This document shows, piece after piece, positions 22,261 through 35,216 of a DNA stretch of 64,000 nt. The position numbers and the translations under genes were made by a program. The notes beneath the pieces are model-generated. The model was not told where the DNA came from. It did no database searches and was given only the letters and a program-made list of their open reading frames with translations. Every line of letters starts with the position of its first letter. Within the stretch, counting starts at the first letter, position 1. Location: positions 65,365,001 through 65,429,000 of the forward strand of contig NC_064826.1 of the NCBI RefSeq assembly GCF_024166365.1, read 5' to 3'. Source of the stretch: Elephas maximus indicus. Its lineage: Eukaryota > Chordata > Mammalia > Proboscidea > Elephantidae.

Positions 22261-24439
22261 GTAAAAAATATAGGTGTAATTGTAAAAGCGATAGAATACT
22301 GGATTTGTTGTTTAAAATGCACAGTGTCAGTAACCCACTTGAAACCAGTAGCTCTTATTGTTTCTTTAAGTATTTATTTTGAAATTATTTCTAATTTAAT
22401 CCTTTCTTTTTAAAATAGGCAGCATCATGGGCTGATATATGTATTTCTTTTCATTTCTTTCTCCACTCCTGTGCCTGGAATTTGAAATCCTGGACAATCA
22501 TATTTAGTAATGTTCTATTTCTAACTTTCCTTCTGACTGTAATGTCATAGAATAAAGAAAACATCTCTAAATTTTGGCGAACCAGGTTGTTGAGACATAA
22601 TCCAGACAATGTGGCCGGCTTGAGAACAAGCTGCTAATTCTCTGTTAACAGCCACTTAACAATATACCATCTCTATGTCCATCTGGACGAAAAAGAGGAT
22701 TTTTTTCCCCCCATTTGGAGGGTTAATGAATGAGTGAGGCTATGCCACAGGCACCATGATGGTCCTTATCATTTTAATGAATTTTCAATGCAGGTACAAA
22801 AGCTGAACCCAGGAAAACCAAAAAATTTAGCTTTTTATTTCCTTGACTATTTGATAGATCTAAAATTGTAGCTTTGTTTACAAAAATATCTAGCTTCTAA
22901 AGAATGAAGGAAAACAAAAATTAGAACAGAATTTTTTTTTTTATCAAGGGATTTTTCTGGGACTCATGCTTAACAAATCAGAAATAAATTAGAAGTGCGC
23001 TGATTCTGATTTCCCAAATCAGCTAGTTAATGGGAAACTTGAGTAACGAGGCCATCTGGTGAGCGAACTGCAAACAAACACTGTTTAACATCACTTTTGT
23101 TTAAACAAATAAGGTCTTGTGTGTAGCATTTAGAGAGCGATAGTAATTATTTTTTGTGTTCAAAAATAATTTCTGTTCACATATAAATCATCAGCATCAT
23201 CAATTTTCAGATACAAATGCTAATGGTGTTTTATTTCTGCATTCACTTAATATCCTCTGATTGCCAGTTTTGAAAAAAAGTATAAAATAGTCGAGGTCAG
23301 TTTCTGTGTTTATATTTACTTGAGAGCTTTATAATAAATTGCCTTGCGCTTTGTCTGCAAGATGAAGGAGGAGTCTATTTTTTAAAAGTCGTTGATGGGG
23401 ACTCTGTTAAAGGGAAAAAGTATATACCACATTAATTAGATTACTTTCATCCTACTGGCTTTGTTCTGTGAAAGAATGTCTGAATGTTAAACACATTTTA
23501 AAAATTTATCTTTTACTTGTATTTTCATCCAATGTAAAATGGCTTAGGTGTAAGTCAGTATGTAATTTATTGGACCCTGGGTTGTGAAGAGTGCCTTTTC
23601 TCATCTCCTGAGCCTGCCAAGTTGCACAGACCATGGTAAGGCTTTGAGATTATAAGAAAGGAAGTTTTAGGAGCAGGGTCTCTAGAAACAGGCAGTCGTT
23701 GCCCCTGCTTCCAATGGTGTCTTCACCCCTGAGTGAGAAGACAATGCATTTTAAATTCTTCTTGTCAGTATGAGCTGACTCCTATGGTCCTCGTAGAGCT
23801 AAATTTTCATTCACGCTAATGGGTGTTTTCCTAGCGTTAGGACTGTGGGATGTGGCTTTCAATTAGGGAGACACAAATCACATCCTCTGGGAAAGGGAAA
23901 GAACGGTTCCTTTCTTAAGCAAGCTGTGTGGATGTATGCACAGAAATAACAGAATTTGTGAGCGTATCTTCAGGGTTTACGCAGGAAATCATTTGTGTAT
24001 GAGTGTGTAGAAAGAAATACACACGGTCATTGTTTAACATGAATAGGAATAAGAATCTGGCATAAAATCTTAAACCACAGGTTAAAACTTCATCTTTCTT
24101 CAAATTTTTCACATGCCTTCCAGCCTGATGATCAATCCTTTTACATAGCAGTTAGGAATGGAAGTGATAAATAGAACCCCAGTGTCTAGCCAAGGAAAAT
24201 TGACCTAAGTGATTATACAAATTTTTTTAAGTCACAAAGGAATTCTCAGTGAACAAGGTAGCCCTGATAATGGGTCAGTTAGCTCCTTTCTGAATAGTTC
24301 TAAGGGCAGGCACCTATTTCTGTGTGGCCTTGAAAAAGATGTCTTTGGATTAAGCTTTGTGAGACTTTATTAAATCAAAGCAGACCTCTTAGACGTTGAA
24401 TGCTGTTGAACGGCTATACGCTACTGTTGAATTTTTTCA

Positions 24440-24580
24440 TGCACTTTTTCAAAGCTCTACACAGAAACGTGTACAGATCTTACGTGTGCAGCTTGATTAC
24501 TTTTCACCAAATAAACAAACCTACGTAACCAGCATCCAGATCAGGAAACAGAGCATGACTTGTTTACTTCTGAAGTGTGG
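24440..24580 (-). mobile_element. Possible L1 3' UTR fragment
   Basis: Text such as 'gtgcagcttgattacttttc', 'cgtaaccagcatccagatca' resembles an inverted L1 3' UTR. Ends are uncertain. Confidence 0.4.
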
Positions 24581-24860
24581 GAATTTTCAGGTTTTATTTC
24601 TTTTTGGCTTAATAAGCAAGGCAATATGTAAAACCCATAACAGATATCATATAGATATGACTACTTTTAAATTTGCTTGTGTCATTGATAATATAATTCT
24701 ATGGGCAACATTTGATGGGCCTGCTGGAGATCAACAGTGGTTATGAATGGTTACAACAATTCATTCAAAACCATGAAAATTTTATTTTAGGACATAACAT
24801 TTTTCATAGAATTTCAAAAAGTGACCACATTTTACCCCTAAATATAGTATGCCTAAACCA

Positions 24861-24912
24861 TGGGGGTCACCATGAGCTGAAATTGACTTGATAGCACCTA
24901 ATGACAACAAGC
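24861..24912 (+). mobile_element. RTE/AfroSINE 3' tail fragment
   Basis: Only the shared 3' end survives: 'gggggtcaccatgagctgaa', then 'gatagcacctaatgacaaca'. The CCTAA(T)GACAACA end is RTE-like. Confidence 0.65.
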
Positions 24913-25361
24913 CAGTATAAATGACCTTTATAAGTTTTGGAAAGGTAACTCTGAACTGTTTTGGTGAAGAGATCAATTTAGGGTATAAATATTGTTCCTC
25001 CAAATCCACGGTCTAATTGGCACACTAATAATCAAAAGTTGACCTCATAAGCAAATATAAAGTGTGGATTTTGTGAGGAACGTAGAACTAAATTTTGGGG
25101 TTGCAATGAAGGCTGGGAACTCATTTCTGTCTTTTTTTTTCCCCCTGTGGCATTTCCCCCCTCCCCGTGGCAACCGGCTCACCTCATTGAGTGGCTTCCC
25201 TTCTCTGTCCTGAATAGATTCAGAAGCCAGTCTGCAGAGCTCATGTTCAAACCGTGGGTCCTGGCTCTCCCCAGTACCTGATAATGATTCTTAATATTGG
25301 AGAAATCTCATCTTAATTTTTCAGTTTAAGTTCTGAATCAAATCTTCAGATAAAATCACAT

Positions 25362-25523
25362 AAACCAAAAAACCAAACTCACTGACGTCCAGTTGATTCC
25401 AACTCATAGCGACCCTACGGGACAGAATAGAACTGCCCCATAGAGTTTCCAAGGAGTGCCTGGCAGATTCAAACTGCCGACCTCTTGGCTAGCAGCTATA
25501 GCACTTAACTACTATGCCACCAT
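25362..25523 (-). mobile_element. AfroSINE copy, short type
   Basis: Well preserved: 'aaccaaactcactgacgtcc' to 'acttaactactatgccacca' on the + strand. Confidence 0.9.
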
Positions 25524-26748
25524 AAAGGAAACGTTGGAAGCATGCTGGTTGGCATTTGAGACACCTCAAGAGGAAGTTAGAGATATAAATCTGAAAAGCA
25601 AAAACAAGTAAGCCAAATTGCATCTACAAGACAATCACTTTAACATTGGAATGACATGAAAAAAACATAAAATTAACTGAGGGATGCAGTAAGTAGTCCA
25701 ATAGTCAAGGAATGCCAATGACATAAAGTTTACTATGAGCCAAGCGCACAGTATTTAAATTGAAAACTGGGCCTCTCTCTAAGGGAACTGAAAACTATTC
25801 ATCGTGGTTCTCATTGGTGACCTCCATATTGGAAACATGAATGTTTTCAAAGGTTTTTCCAACTATATATTTTGATTCTCCTTCAGATGGATGAGCCTTG
25901 GCTCATTAATGATACAGGCAGAACATCAGACTTATCTCTTTGGTATGAAATTCCCTAGTCAGCAAGGTTAATCAGAGTCTTTGTATTAATCAGTGTGATG
26001 CATTTTAAGCGCTCCGTTTATGCCCACAGCCGCTGGTTCCTTGGCTGGTAGTCATATTTTTAATTAAAATACCCAATGAATGATTTTACTTGAAAACTTT
26101 CTGGCAGGTACTCTACCTACTTTACTAAGTAGCAGCTGCTGTCCAAAAATCTCCTAAAAGCTCTTATTCCCACTCTCTTAATGAATGATCTCTTTATCAC
26201 CTAATTTTTCTCTTTGCCAGAACTTTACTCTCTTGCTTTCCTATTACCATCTTTGGGTCCCTTTTTCTTCCAAGATGTTCAAATTTTCTTCTTTTAAACT
26301 TTAGATTTCAAGCTTGCTTGTTTTCTTCCTCGGGGGTTTGGGGGAAGGGAATCTCTGAGAGTTATCCTGAAAATATTAGTTATTAAAAAATAGCCAAGAA
26401 TGGGGCTTCAGTGTATAATCCATCAGGACTGTGTAAATACGTGGACGCAGGCAGAACAAATGTGTACTAATCCAGCCACGAGCAGCGCTCGTATCTTTCG
26501 GCTGTAGTAACAACGGCTTCTTGTGTGTGAGGGTTCTTTTAACTCAGATAATGTGGTAGCTTGATAGCTGCTGCAGAGCCGGGCTTAGCTCAAGGTTTAC
26601 CAGAGTTGTGTACATCCGCCCCCAAAGTGGGAGCAGACCCAATCACCTCTTCTGAAAGAGGATCAAATCTCCTCACCCCTTACCGTGTTTCCTCAGTTGG
26701 GGGGCTTTCTACTCAGCTACTTAGACCTATCTCCTTGGTTTCAGATTT

Positions 26749-26770
26749 AAAAAAAAAAAAAAAAAAAAAA
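26749..26770 (+). repeat. Poly-A run
   Basis: 22 consecutive A. No retroelement or processed gene body was recognised just upstream, so its origin is unclear. Confidence 0.8.
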
Positions 26771-27143
26771 GCGAGAGAGATTAGTCTGCATTATTTTTGT
26801 AGGGGTAAAACTTCTAAAATTCCCTCACAACTTTTAGCTACAAATGATGTTAGTTTGGAGGTGAACTGTTTACAGCCTTCAGAACACAGACGACCATTTA
26901 AAGATCCTGGGGTGACCAGAGTTTGGATGGACATCTGTCAGCTCTCCTTAGATGAAACAAGGGCACTTCACAATACTTAACCTTTAAAAAAAAAAAAAAC
27001 CTTTAGGAGACTAATTATTCTCATTCGTAAAATAAAGGCTTTGGCAAGATCCTCTCCAAGCCCCTGCATGCTGACCATTCATCATGTTATGAGGGAGAAA
27101 TTATGTACGCAGACTGCATTTCCACGCCATGATCTCTGGAAGG

Positions 27144-27371
27144 TAAACCAAAAATAAAAACAAAAAAACAACCGAACTCATTGACAGGGAATTCCAGCTC
27201 ATGGTGACCTCATGCGTTACGAAGTAGAACTGCTCCGCAGGGTTTTCTTGGCTGTCATCTTTACAAAGAAGATCGCCAATTATTTCTCTTGCAGAGCTAC
27301 TGCGTGGATTTGAACAGCCAATCTTTAGGTTAATAGTCCAATTCAAACCGTTTGCTGCCACCCAGGGACCT
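27144..27371 (-). mobile_element. AfroSINE copy, long type, diverged
   Basis: Contains the inverse tail, the middle block ('gcagggttttcttggctgtc' on +) and an inverse head ending in 'caaaccgtttgctgccaccc'. Confidence 0.85.
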
Positions 27372-28174
27372 TAGAAAGATAAAGGGTAACTGAAAATATA
27401 AATCCACATGGGCATGACCTGTATTTGGGAGTCCCCTGGGGATGTTTGCAAAGAAGAAAGAATCTGTATTTTGTCTCCCTTCTCTTATCAGTTAAGCCCC
27501 TTGCTCAAGCAGAGCTGTTTTGCAGGGACCTGCTGTAGCACACAGACTGCAGACCTGGGTAGAGATCGCAAGTGGTTTATGTTAGAGGAAATACCGGCTC
27601 CTCACTTGCTGGAGGGCTTTTTTCCTGGGCTCTGTCCCACCCCTGTCCTTTGTGCCCTCTGAGCACACAGCAAAAGGGCAGCCTGGCATCTGCAGAGGTG
27701 AGCAGAGGGAGGCCCTTTGAAAGACAAATGCTAAAAATCAATCACATTCTAGCTTCGAAGCCCCAAGACGATTCTGCTGAGGGAATGAGGGAGAGTGTGA
27801 AAAATGAATCTGCCTTATAGGTTAACTGTGTTTCTATCATGCTGTGACTGTTGATGGTTATATTTGGGCAGGCATATTCTAATCTCTTGATGTATCAGTG
27901 CCTACACCAGTATGTTATAATCTGTGGTTTTGAAGATGGCTTTACCTCCAGTTTGTCCTCAGTGAGCGTAGGTGTGGTAGAAAGGACTCTGCCCCTCATT
28001 TCCACACTAGGTAAACTTGGGGGTTGTTCAGGAGCCTGTGGTTGCAGCCTCATTTTAAGGCATGAGATTGTACATGGGTGGCCACTTTGCTATGGGGCTG
28101 CCAGTACTCTGCTCAAAGTGGGAGTCTTTCCTGTTACTTTCCAGGGTGAACTATTTAGAACTCTCCCTACCCCT

Positions 28175-28406
28175 AAAACCAAAAAAAAAAAAAAACAGTT
28201 GACCACTCCCAAGCAAAGGTGGCCATCAAATTGACTCATGGCGACCCCATGTGTTGCAGAGTAGAACTGTGCTTCACAGAGTTTTCATCGCTGTGCCCTT
28301 TGAGAAGCAGATTACCAGGCCTTTCTTCTGAGGTACCTCTGAGTGAGTTCAAACCACCTTTCAGTTAGTAGCTGAGCACTTGACTGTTCGCACCACCAGT
28401 GACTCC
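28175..28406 (-). mobile_element. AfroSINE copy, long type
   Basis: A poly-A-like run joins 'aaattgactcatggcgaccc', followed by 'cagattaccaggcctttctt' and the inverse head 'gttagtagctgagcacttga'. Confidence 0.87.
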
Positions 28407-30224
28407 TCCTTCCTTTCCCCAAAGTTCTATAAAACGACTTCAAGATGTACCTCAGCATACCCTAATCTATATCCTATGATCTGTCCTATTCCTATTTCTT
28501 CATTTTCCTTCCCCGGGGGCAGCAGCTAGGGCACCCTGTTGCCACCCATCTGCACACATTTCCATCTAGGAGAGGTGAGTTGCAGGCGCACTTCCATTCC
28601 GGGGGTCCGCTGGATTCTAGCAGCTGGTGGGTGGGCTGGGAGCCTGATGTACCAGTTGATGATTATAGGAGATGCAGATGAAATTGACTGAGAAACCAAG
28701 GATGACTGCTTCACATAATAAATGGGTAGGAGACATTGTCTGGGTGCTATTGGGAATTTGGGAGGAAGAAAACAATCAACAAGCAAATGCATTTCCATAT
28801 CAGAAACGTGACATATTATAGATGAGTTCAGGGTATTCTTCCCTTCCTTGTGATTTGTGAAGCAGCTTTGGAGCTAAACCTATTCTGCGTTCACAAAGAC
28901 AAAGACAGATGGAAACCCTGCATTGCAGACATCCCGAGTCCATTAGCTTGGACTGAGGCAGGCAACTTATGGCTCTAGCAGGCTGAAAAAGTGGCAGTTT
29001 TCTCATCTGGAAAATGAAAGGCTTGGACTGGATAATCTTCCTTCCAGCGCTAACATTCTCTGTTTCTTTGATTTTACATCAAAATGGTGTTTTCTTAATC
29101 AGCTCTCTCTGCTTCCTTTCTGAGGTCATTTTTCTTTCCATTGCAGAAGCAGGCTTGAGTTTCCAAGCAATTGCTGCGTATAGCTGCTTAATCTGTGCTG
29201 CTAATCGGCAGGCAAAACACATCCTGGGTTTTAGATTTGGAACCAGCTTCTTTCTGAGGCAGAGAGAAAAGACTGTCTTTGCGAATTGCCTGTTGAGGAA
29301 ATTTGAGAATTAAAAGAACTGATTAAGGATTTGTATTCATGTGATTCAATCAGTTATCAAAGGCAGGTTGCATACCACAGGGCTTAAAAACTGCTTGGAA
29401 CACAACACAATATCCAAAACTAAATAGAAATGGAGAAATAGCTATTTAGGCATGTAATGTGTGTACATCTATCTACACACACACACAAACACGCAGGTAC
29501 AGATGCCACACACCCCTTAGAGGCATGAGGTTGATGCTCTTCAGCCCAGGCTGTCTGTAATACAATTTTAGCTTGAAAGTTGATATCACCAAATACCTTC
29601 CTTCTCAGGGTCTGGAATTTCAAATTCAAATCTTACAACCTAATTCTATTAAGTACAGATTTCCATATAAATTCGAACAATCCTTTAAACAATCCTCACT
29701 CCATTAAAACTTATTGCGAATTGAGTTTGGGTTTCTTTTTTAAAAGAGGATTAGGGTAAGTGAAGAGGTGGGAGGAAGAGAAAACAAGATGGCCCTAGAA
29801 TTTTGAATGGGCATAGAAAAGGGATTGTGTGGGTGCGGGTAGGTGTAGACAGAGGGTGGAGGGAGGGCTGCAGAAACACAGACTTCAGTCTGGGTTCGTT
29901 CATTCCTGGGGAACTAATCAGCACTGTGTATGACCCTACGAACGGCCTCTTTAAATAAAATTATTTTCCTGTAGACATGGGGATAATAGTTTAATTTTAC
30001 TTTTTTTTTATGAAGAGTTATGCAAGCAAGATACTAAATTTAAAAGTTACAAAGGGGGTATCCAGGGACAAGTAAATTTATGTCCTTGTCCCCCAGCCTC
30101 CCAGGTCTTCCTGGGGGTTTCCAGGGTTCATAACTCCAGGGACCACCATTCACAAAGAGTACAACAGAAATGATGTCCTTGGAGCTAGGCAATACAATGG
30201 CCCTGATAGGGCATTTCACTCAAT

Positions 30225-30300
30225 GAGCAATTACACTTGTATGATGAATACCAAGGAATAAAATTGTTGGGTCAAATAGGATACACTTTTTAAGCTGTGA
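30225..30300 (-). mobile_element. L1 3' region, left part of the RTE insertion site
   Basis: 'aaggaataaaattgttgggt' followed by 'caaataggatacac' is an inverted L1 3' motif. It continues at about 35217 on the other side of the RTE complex. Confidence 0.55.
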
Positions 30301-31403
30301 TTGTTGTTAGGTGCTGTCAAGTCGTTCCTGACTCACAGTGACCTATGCGCAACAGAAAGAAACACTGTGAGGTCCTGCTCCATCCTCAAAATTGTTGCTA
30401 TGTTTGAGCCCATTTTCTTCAGCCACTGTGTCAACCCACCTCATTGGGGATTTTCCTGTTTTATGCCGACCCTCCACTTTACCAAACATGATGTCCTTCC
30501 TGATAACCTGTCCAAAGTAAGCAAGATGAAATCTCACTATCCTCGCTTCTAAGGAACATTCTGACACTGCTCCTTCCAAGCAGATTTGTTTGTTCTTCTG
30601 GCAGTTCATGGTATATTCAATATTCTTCATGAACACCATAATTTAAATGCATCAATTTTACTTTAATCTTCCTTTTTCATTGACCAGCTTTTGCATGCAT
30701 ATGAGATGATTGAATATACCATGGCTTGAATTTTTTTTTTTTTTGAGTCAGGCACACCTTAGTCTTCAAGGTGACATCTTTGCTTTTTTAACACTTTGAA
30801 GAGGTCTTTTGCAGCAGATTCATCCAATGCAATATATTGTTTGATTTCTTGACTGTTGCTTCCATGGGTGTTGATTGTGGATCCAAATAAAATAAAATCC
30901 TTGACAACTTCAATCTTTTCTCCATTTATCCTGATGTTGCTCATTCGTCCTGTTGTGAGGATTTTTGTTTTCTTTACGTTGAGGTGTAATCCATACTGAA
31001 GGCTATGGTCTTTGACCTTTGGTAAGTGCTTCAGGTCCTCTTTGCTTTCAGCAAGCAAGGTGGTGTCATCTACATATCACAAGTTGTTAATTAGTCTTCC
31101 TCCAATCCTGATGCCCCGTTCTTCTTCATATAGTCCAGTTTCTCAGATTATTTGCTCAGCATACAGATTAATAAGTATACTGAAAGGATGCAACACTGAC
31201 ACACACCTTTCCTGATTTTAAACCATGTAGTATTTTTTTTCTAGTATCACTTTGTTCTTTTTGAACAATTACCTCTTTGCCTATGTACAGATTCCTCATG
31301 AGCACAATTAAGCCTTCTGGAATTCCCATTCTTCCCAATGTTATCCATAATTTCTTATGATCCACACAGCCACATGCCTTTTAAAAGTCAGTAAAACACA
31401 GTG

Positions 31404-31915
31404 TCTTGGACTGAATTTTGTCCCCTCAAAATGTGTGTCAACTTGCCTAGTCCATGATTCCCAGTATTGTGTGATTGTCCACCATTTTGTGATCTGATGT
31501 GATTTTCCTATGTGTTGTAAATCCTACCTCTAAGATGTTAATGAGGTGGGATTAGTGGCAGTTACGTTGATGAAGCAGGACTCAGTCTACAGGATTAGGT
31601 TGTGTTTTAAGCCAATCTCTTTTGAAATATAAAAGAGAGAAGCAAGCAGAGTCATGGGGACCTCATATCATCAAGAAAGTAGAGTCAGGAGTGCGTGTCC
31701 TTTGGACCTGGGATCCCTGCACTGAGAAGCTCCTAGAGCAGAGGAAGATTGATGACAAGGACCTTCCTCCAGAGCTGACAGAGAAAGACTTTACCTGGGG
31801 CTGGCACCCTGAATTTGGACTTTTAGCCTCCTAGACTGTGAGCGAATAAATTTCTCTTTGATAAAGCCATCTACTTGTGGTATTTCTGTTATAGCAGCAC
31901 TAGATAACTAAGACA
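31404..31915 (+). mobile_element. Solo LTR (MaLR/MLT1-like) nested in the RTE
   Basis: 512 bp starting TGTCTTGGACTG and ending ACTAAGACA, with TG...CA termini and a perfect 5-bp duplication 'cacag' (31399-31403 and 31916-31920). MaLR-type text includes 'ggactgaattttgtcccctc' near the start and 'gtgagcgaataaatttctct', with a polyadenylation signal, near the end. The 70-codon frame at 31622-31834 lies inside the LTR and is not a gene. No internal viral sequence accompanies it, so it is a solo LTR left after recombination. Confidence 0.85.
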
Positions 31916-32684
31916 CACAGGTAAACATCTTTCTGTTATTCTCTGCTTTCAGCCAAGATCCATCTGACATCAGCAGTGATAGCCCTTGTTCCATGCCTTC
32001 TTCTGAATCTGGCTTGAAGTTCTGGCAGTTCCCTATCAATGTACTGCTGCAACCATTTTTGAACTACCTTCGGCATAATTTTACTTGCATGTGATATTAA
32101 TGATATTGTTCAATAATTTCTGCATTCTGTTGAATCACCTTTCTTTGGAATGGCCATGAATATGGATCTCTTCTCGTCAATTGGTCAGGTAGCTTATCTT
32201 CCAAATTTCTTGGCATAGAACAGTGAGCACTTGTAGCATTGTATCTGTTTGTTGAAACATTTCAGTTGGTATTCTGTCAGTTCCTGGAGCCTTGTTTTTC
32301 ACCAATGCTTTCAGTACTCCTTGGATTTTTTCCTTCAGTATCATAGGTCCTTGATCATATGCTACCTCCTAAAATGGATGCGTGTTGACCAATTTTATTT
32401 GGTACAGTGACTGTGTATTCCTTCCATCTTCTTTTGATGCTTCTTGCATTGTTCAATTTTTTGCCCATAGAATCCTTCAGTATTGCAACTCGAGACTTGA
32501 ATTTTTTCTTCAGTTCTTTCAGTTTGAGAAATTCCAAGTGTATACTTTCCTTTGGGTTTTCTTACTCTAGGTTTTTGCACATTTCATTATAATACTTTGT
32601 CTTCTCGTACTGCTCTTTGAAATCTTCTGTTCAGCTCTTTACTCCATCATTTCTTCCTTTCATTTTAGCTACTCTGCATTCAAG

Positions 32685-33863
32685 GACGTGGAACCAGGGA
32701 TATCATTGCTGATGTCAGATGGATCCTGGCTGAAAGCAGAGAATACCAGAAGGATGTTTACCTGTGTTTTATTGACTATGCAAAGGCATTTGACTGTGTG
32801 GATCATAATAAATTATGGATAACATTGCAAAAAATGGGAATTCCAGAAAACTTAATTGTGCCCATGAAGAACCTTTACATAGATCAAGAGACAGTTGTTC
32901 GGACAGAACAAGAGGATACTGATTGATTTAAAGTCAGGAAAGGTGTGCATCAGGGTTGTATTCTTTCACCATACCTATTCAATCTGTATGCTGAGCAAAT
33001 AATACAAGCAGCTGGACTGTATGAAGAAGAACGGGGCATCAGGATTGGAGGAAGACTCATTAAGAACCTGCATTATGCAGATGACACAACCTTGCTTGCT
33101 GAAAGTGAAGAGGACTTGAAGCACTTACTAATGAAGATCAAAGACCACACCCTTCAGTATGGATTGCACCTCAACATAAAGAAAACAAAAATCCTCACAA
33201 CTGGACCAATGAGCAACATCATGATAAATAGAGAAAAGATTGAAGTTGTCAAGGATTTCATTTTACTTGGATCCACAATCAATTCCCATGGAAGCATCAG
33301 TCAAGAAATCAAATGACGTGCTGCATTGGGTAAATCTGCTGCAAAGGACCTCTTTAAAGTTTTGAAAAGCGAAGGTGTCACCTTGAAGACTAAGGTGCTC
33401 CTGACCCAAGCCATGATATTTTCAATCACATCATATGCATGTGAAAGCTGGACAATGAACAAGGAAGAGCGAAGAAGAATTGGCACCTTTGAATTGTGGT
33501 GCTGGTGAAGAATATTGAATATACCATGGACTGCCAAAAGAACGGACAAATCTGTCTTAGAAGAAGTACAACCAGAAAGCTCCTTAGAAGCAAGGATGGC
33601 GAGACTGCGTCTTACATACTTTGGACATGTTGTCAGGAGGGATCAGTCCCTGGAGAAGGACATCATACTTGGCAGAGTACAGGGTCAGCAGAAAAGAGGA
33701 AGACCCTCAATGAGGTGGATTGACACAGTGGCTGCAACAATGAGCTCAAGCATAACAACGATTGTAAAGATGGCTCAGGACCAGGCAGTGTTTCGTTCTG
33801 TTGTGCATAAGGTAGCTATGAGTCGGAACCAACTCGACGGCACCTAACAACAACAACAACACA
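32685..33863 (+). mobile_element. Younger RTE LINE, 3' half, nested in the older RTE
   Basis: A 5'-truncated copy on the opposite strand to its host. One reading frame runs through it with only three stops (32924, 33314, 33506), two of which look like CGA to TGA changes. It shows motif A 'FIDYAKAFDCVDH', motif B 'HQGCILSPYLFNLYAEQII', the intact catalytic YADD at 33074-33085 and a C-terminal frame ending 'SRNQLDGT' with its stop at 33845-33847. The 3' end is (CAA)n. Flanks 'cattcaag' (32677-32684) and 'catttaag' (33864-33871) look like a target duplication. Endonuclease is missing and the copy is dead. Confidence 0.93.
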
Positions 33864-35216
33864 CATTTAAGAACAAATTCCAGAGTCCCTTCTGACATAC
33901 ATTTTGGTCTTTTCTTTCTTTTTATTGATCTTTTGCTTTCTTCATGTATGATGTCCTCCATGTCATCCCAAACTCTTCTGGTCTTCTGTCATTAGTGTTC
34001 AGTGTTTTGAGTCTATATTGAGATGGTCTTTCAATTCAGGTGGGATATACTCAAAGTCTTACTTTGGCTCTCATAGACTTGTTTTAATTTTCTTCAGCTT
34101 CAACTTGAATTTGTGTACGGGCAATTGATGGTCTGTTCCACAGTCGGCCTCTGGCCTTGTACTGACTGATAATATTGAGCCTTTCCATTATCTCTTTCCA
34201 CAGATGTAGTCATTTGATTCCTGTGTATTCCATTTGACGAGGTCCAGTGTATAGTCACTGGTTATGTTGTTGAAAAAAAGTACTTGCAATGAATAATTCA
34301 TTGGTCTTACAAAATTCTGTCATGCGATTTCAGGCATCATTTCTATCACTAAGGCCATATTTTCCAACTACCAATTCTCCTTTGTTTCCAACTTTCACAT
34401 TCCAATCAGCAGTAATTATCAATGCATCTTGATAACATCTTTGATCAATTTCAGAAAAATCTTCAATTTCTTCATCTTTGGCCTTAGTGGTTGATGCATA
34501 AGTTTGAATAATAGTGGTGTTAACTGGTTTTCCTTGTAGGCATATGGGTATTATCCTATCACTGACAGAGTTGTACTTCGGGGTAGATCTTGAAATGTTC
34601 TTTTTGACGATGAATTCAGCACCGTTCCTTTTCAATCTGTCATTCCCAACATAACAGACCATACGACTGTCTGATTCAGAATGCCAATACCAATGCATTT
34701 CAGCTCACTAATTCAGAGGATATTAATCATGTCTTGCTCTGTTTCATTTGTGATGACTTCCAATTTTCCTAGATTCATACTTTGTATATTCCTCATTCTG
34801 ATTACTAATGGATGTTTGCAGCTGCTTCTTCTCATTTTGAATTGTGTCATATCAGCAAATGAAGGCCTTGAAAGCTTTGTTTCATCTGTATCATTAAGGT
34901 TGACTCTACTTTGAGGAGGCAACTCTAGCACGATCGTATTTTGAGTGCCGTCCAAACTGAGGAGGTCATCTTCTGGCACCATACTAGACAATGTTCCGCT
35001 GCTGTCCATAAGGTTTTTACTGGCCAGTTTTTTCAGAAGTAGATCTCCAGGCCCTTCTTCCCAGTCTGTCTTAGCCTAGAAGCTCCGCTGAAATTTGTGC
35101 ACCATGGATGACCCTGCTGTTATTTGAAATACTGGTGGCATAGCTTCCATCATCACAGCAACACACAAGCCACCACAGTACGACAAATTGACAGACAAGA
35201 GGTGATGAGTTGTGAT

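Larger units (their letters stand above)
30301..35210 (-). mobile_element. Nearly full-length RTE LINE, split by two insertions
   Basis: Three blocks (30301-31403, 31921-32684, 33872-35210) join to about 3.2 kb, the expected length of a complete BovB-clade RTE. From its 5' end near 35210 leftward it shows a 5' region, an APE-type endonuclease frame at 34698-34330 (including 'ALIITADWNVKVGNKGE'), a linker frame at 32537-32355 ('FLKLKELKKKFKSRVAILKD'), reverse transcriptase at about 31365-30759 ('MDHKKLWITLGRMGIP', 'LLAESKEDLKHL') and the C-terminal region to the 3' end at 30301. It has stops and frameshifts and is antisense to ASB4. A short 'tgtgat' flanks it at 30296-30301 and 35211-35216. 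Confidence 0.9.

Noticed and set aside
22261..22382. Exon 1 read-through frame
   Set aside because: It runs into the intron past a good donor; the joined product with exon 2 matches ASB4.
31622..31834. 70-codon frame as a small gene
   Set aside because: Entirely inside the solo LTR; MaLR LTRs are non-coding.
34330..34698. 122-codon - strand frame as a nuclease gene of the host
   Set aside because: It is the APE-like endonuclease part of the decayed RTE and has no start or gene context of its own.
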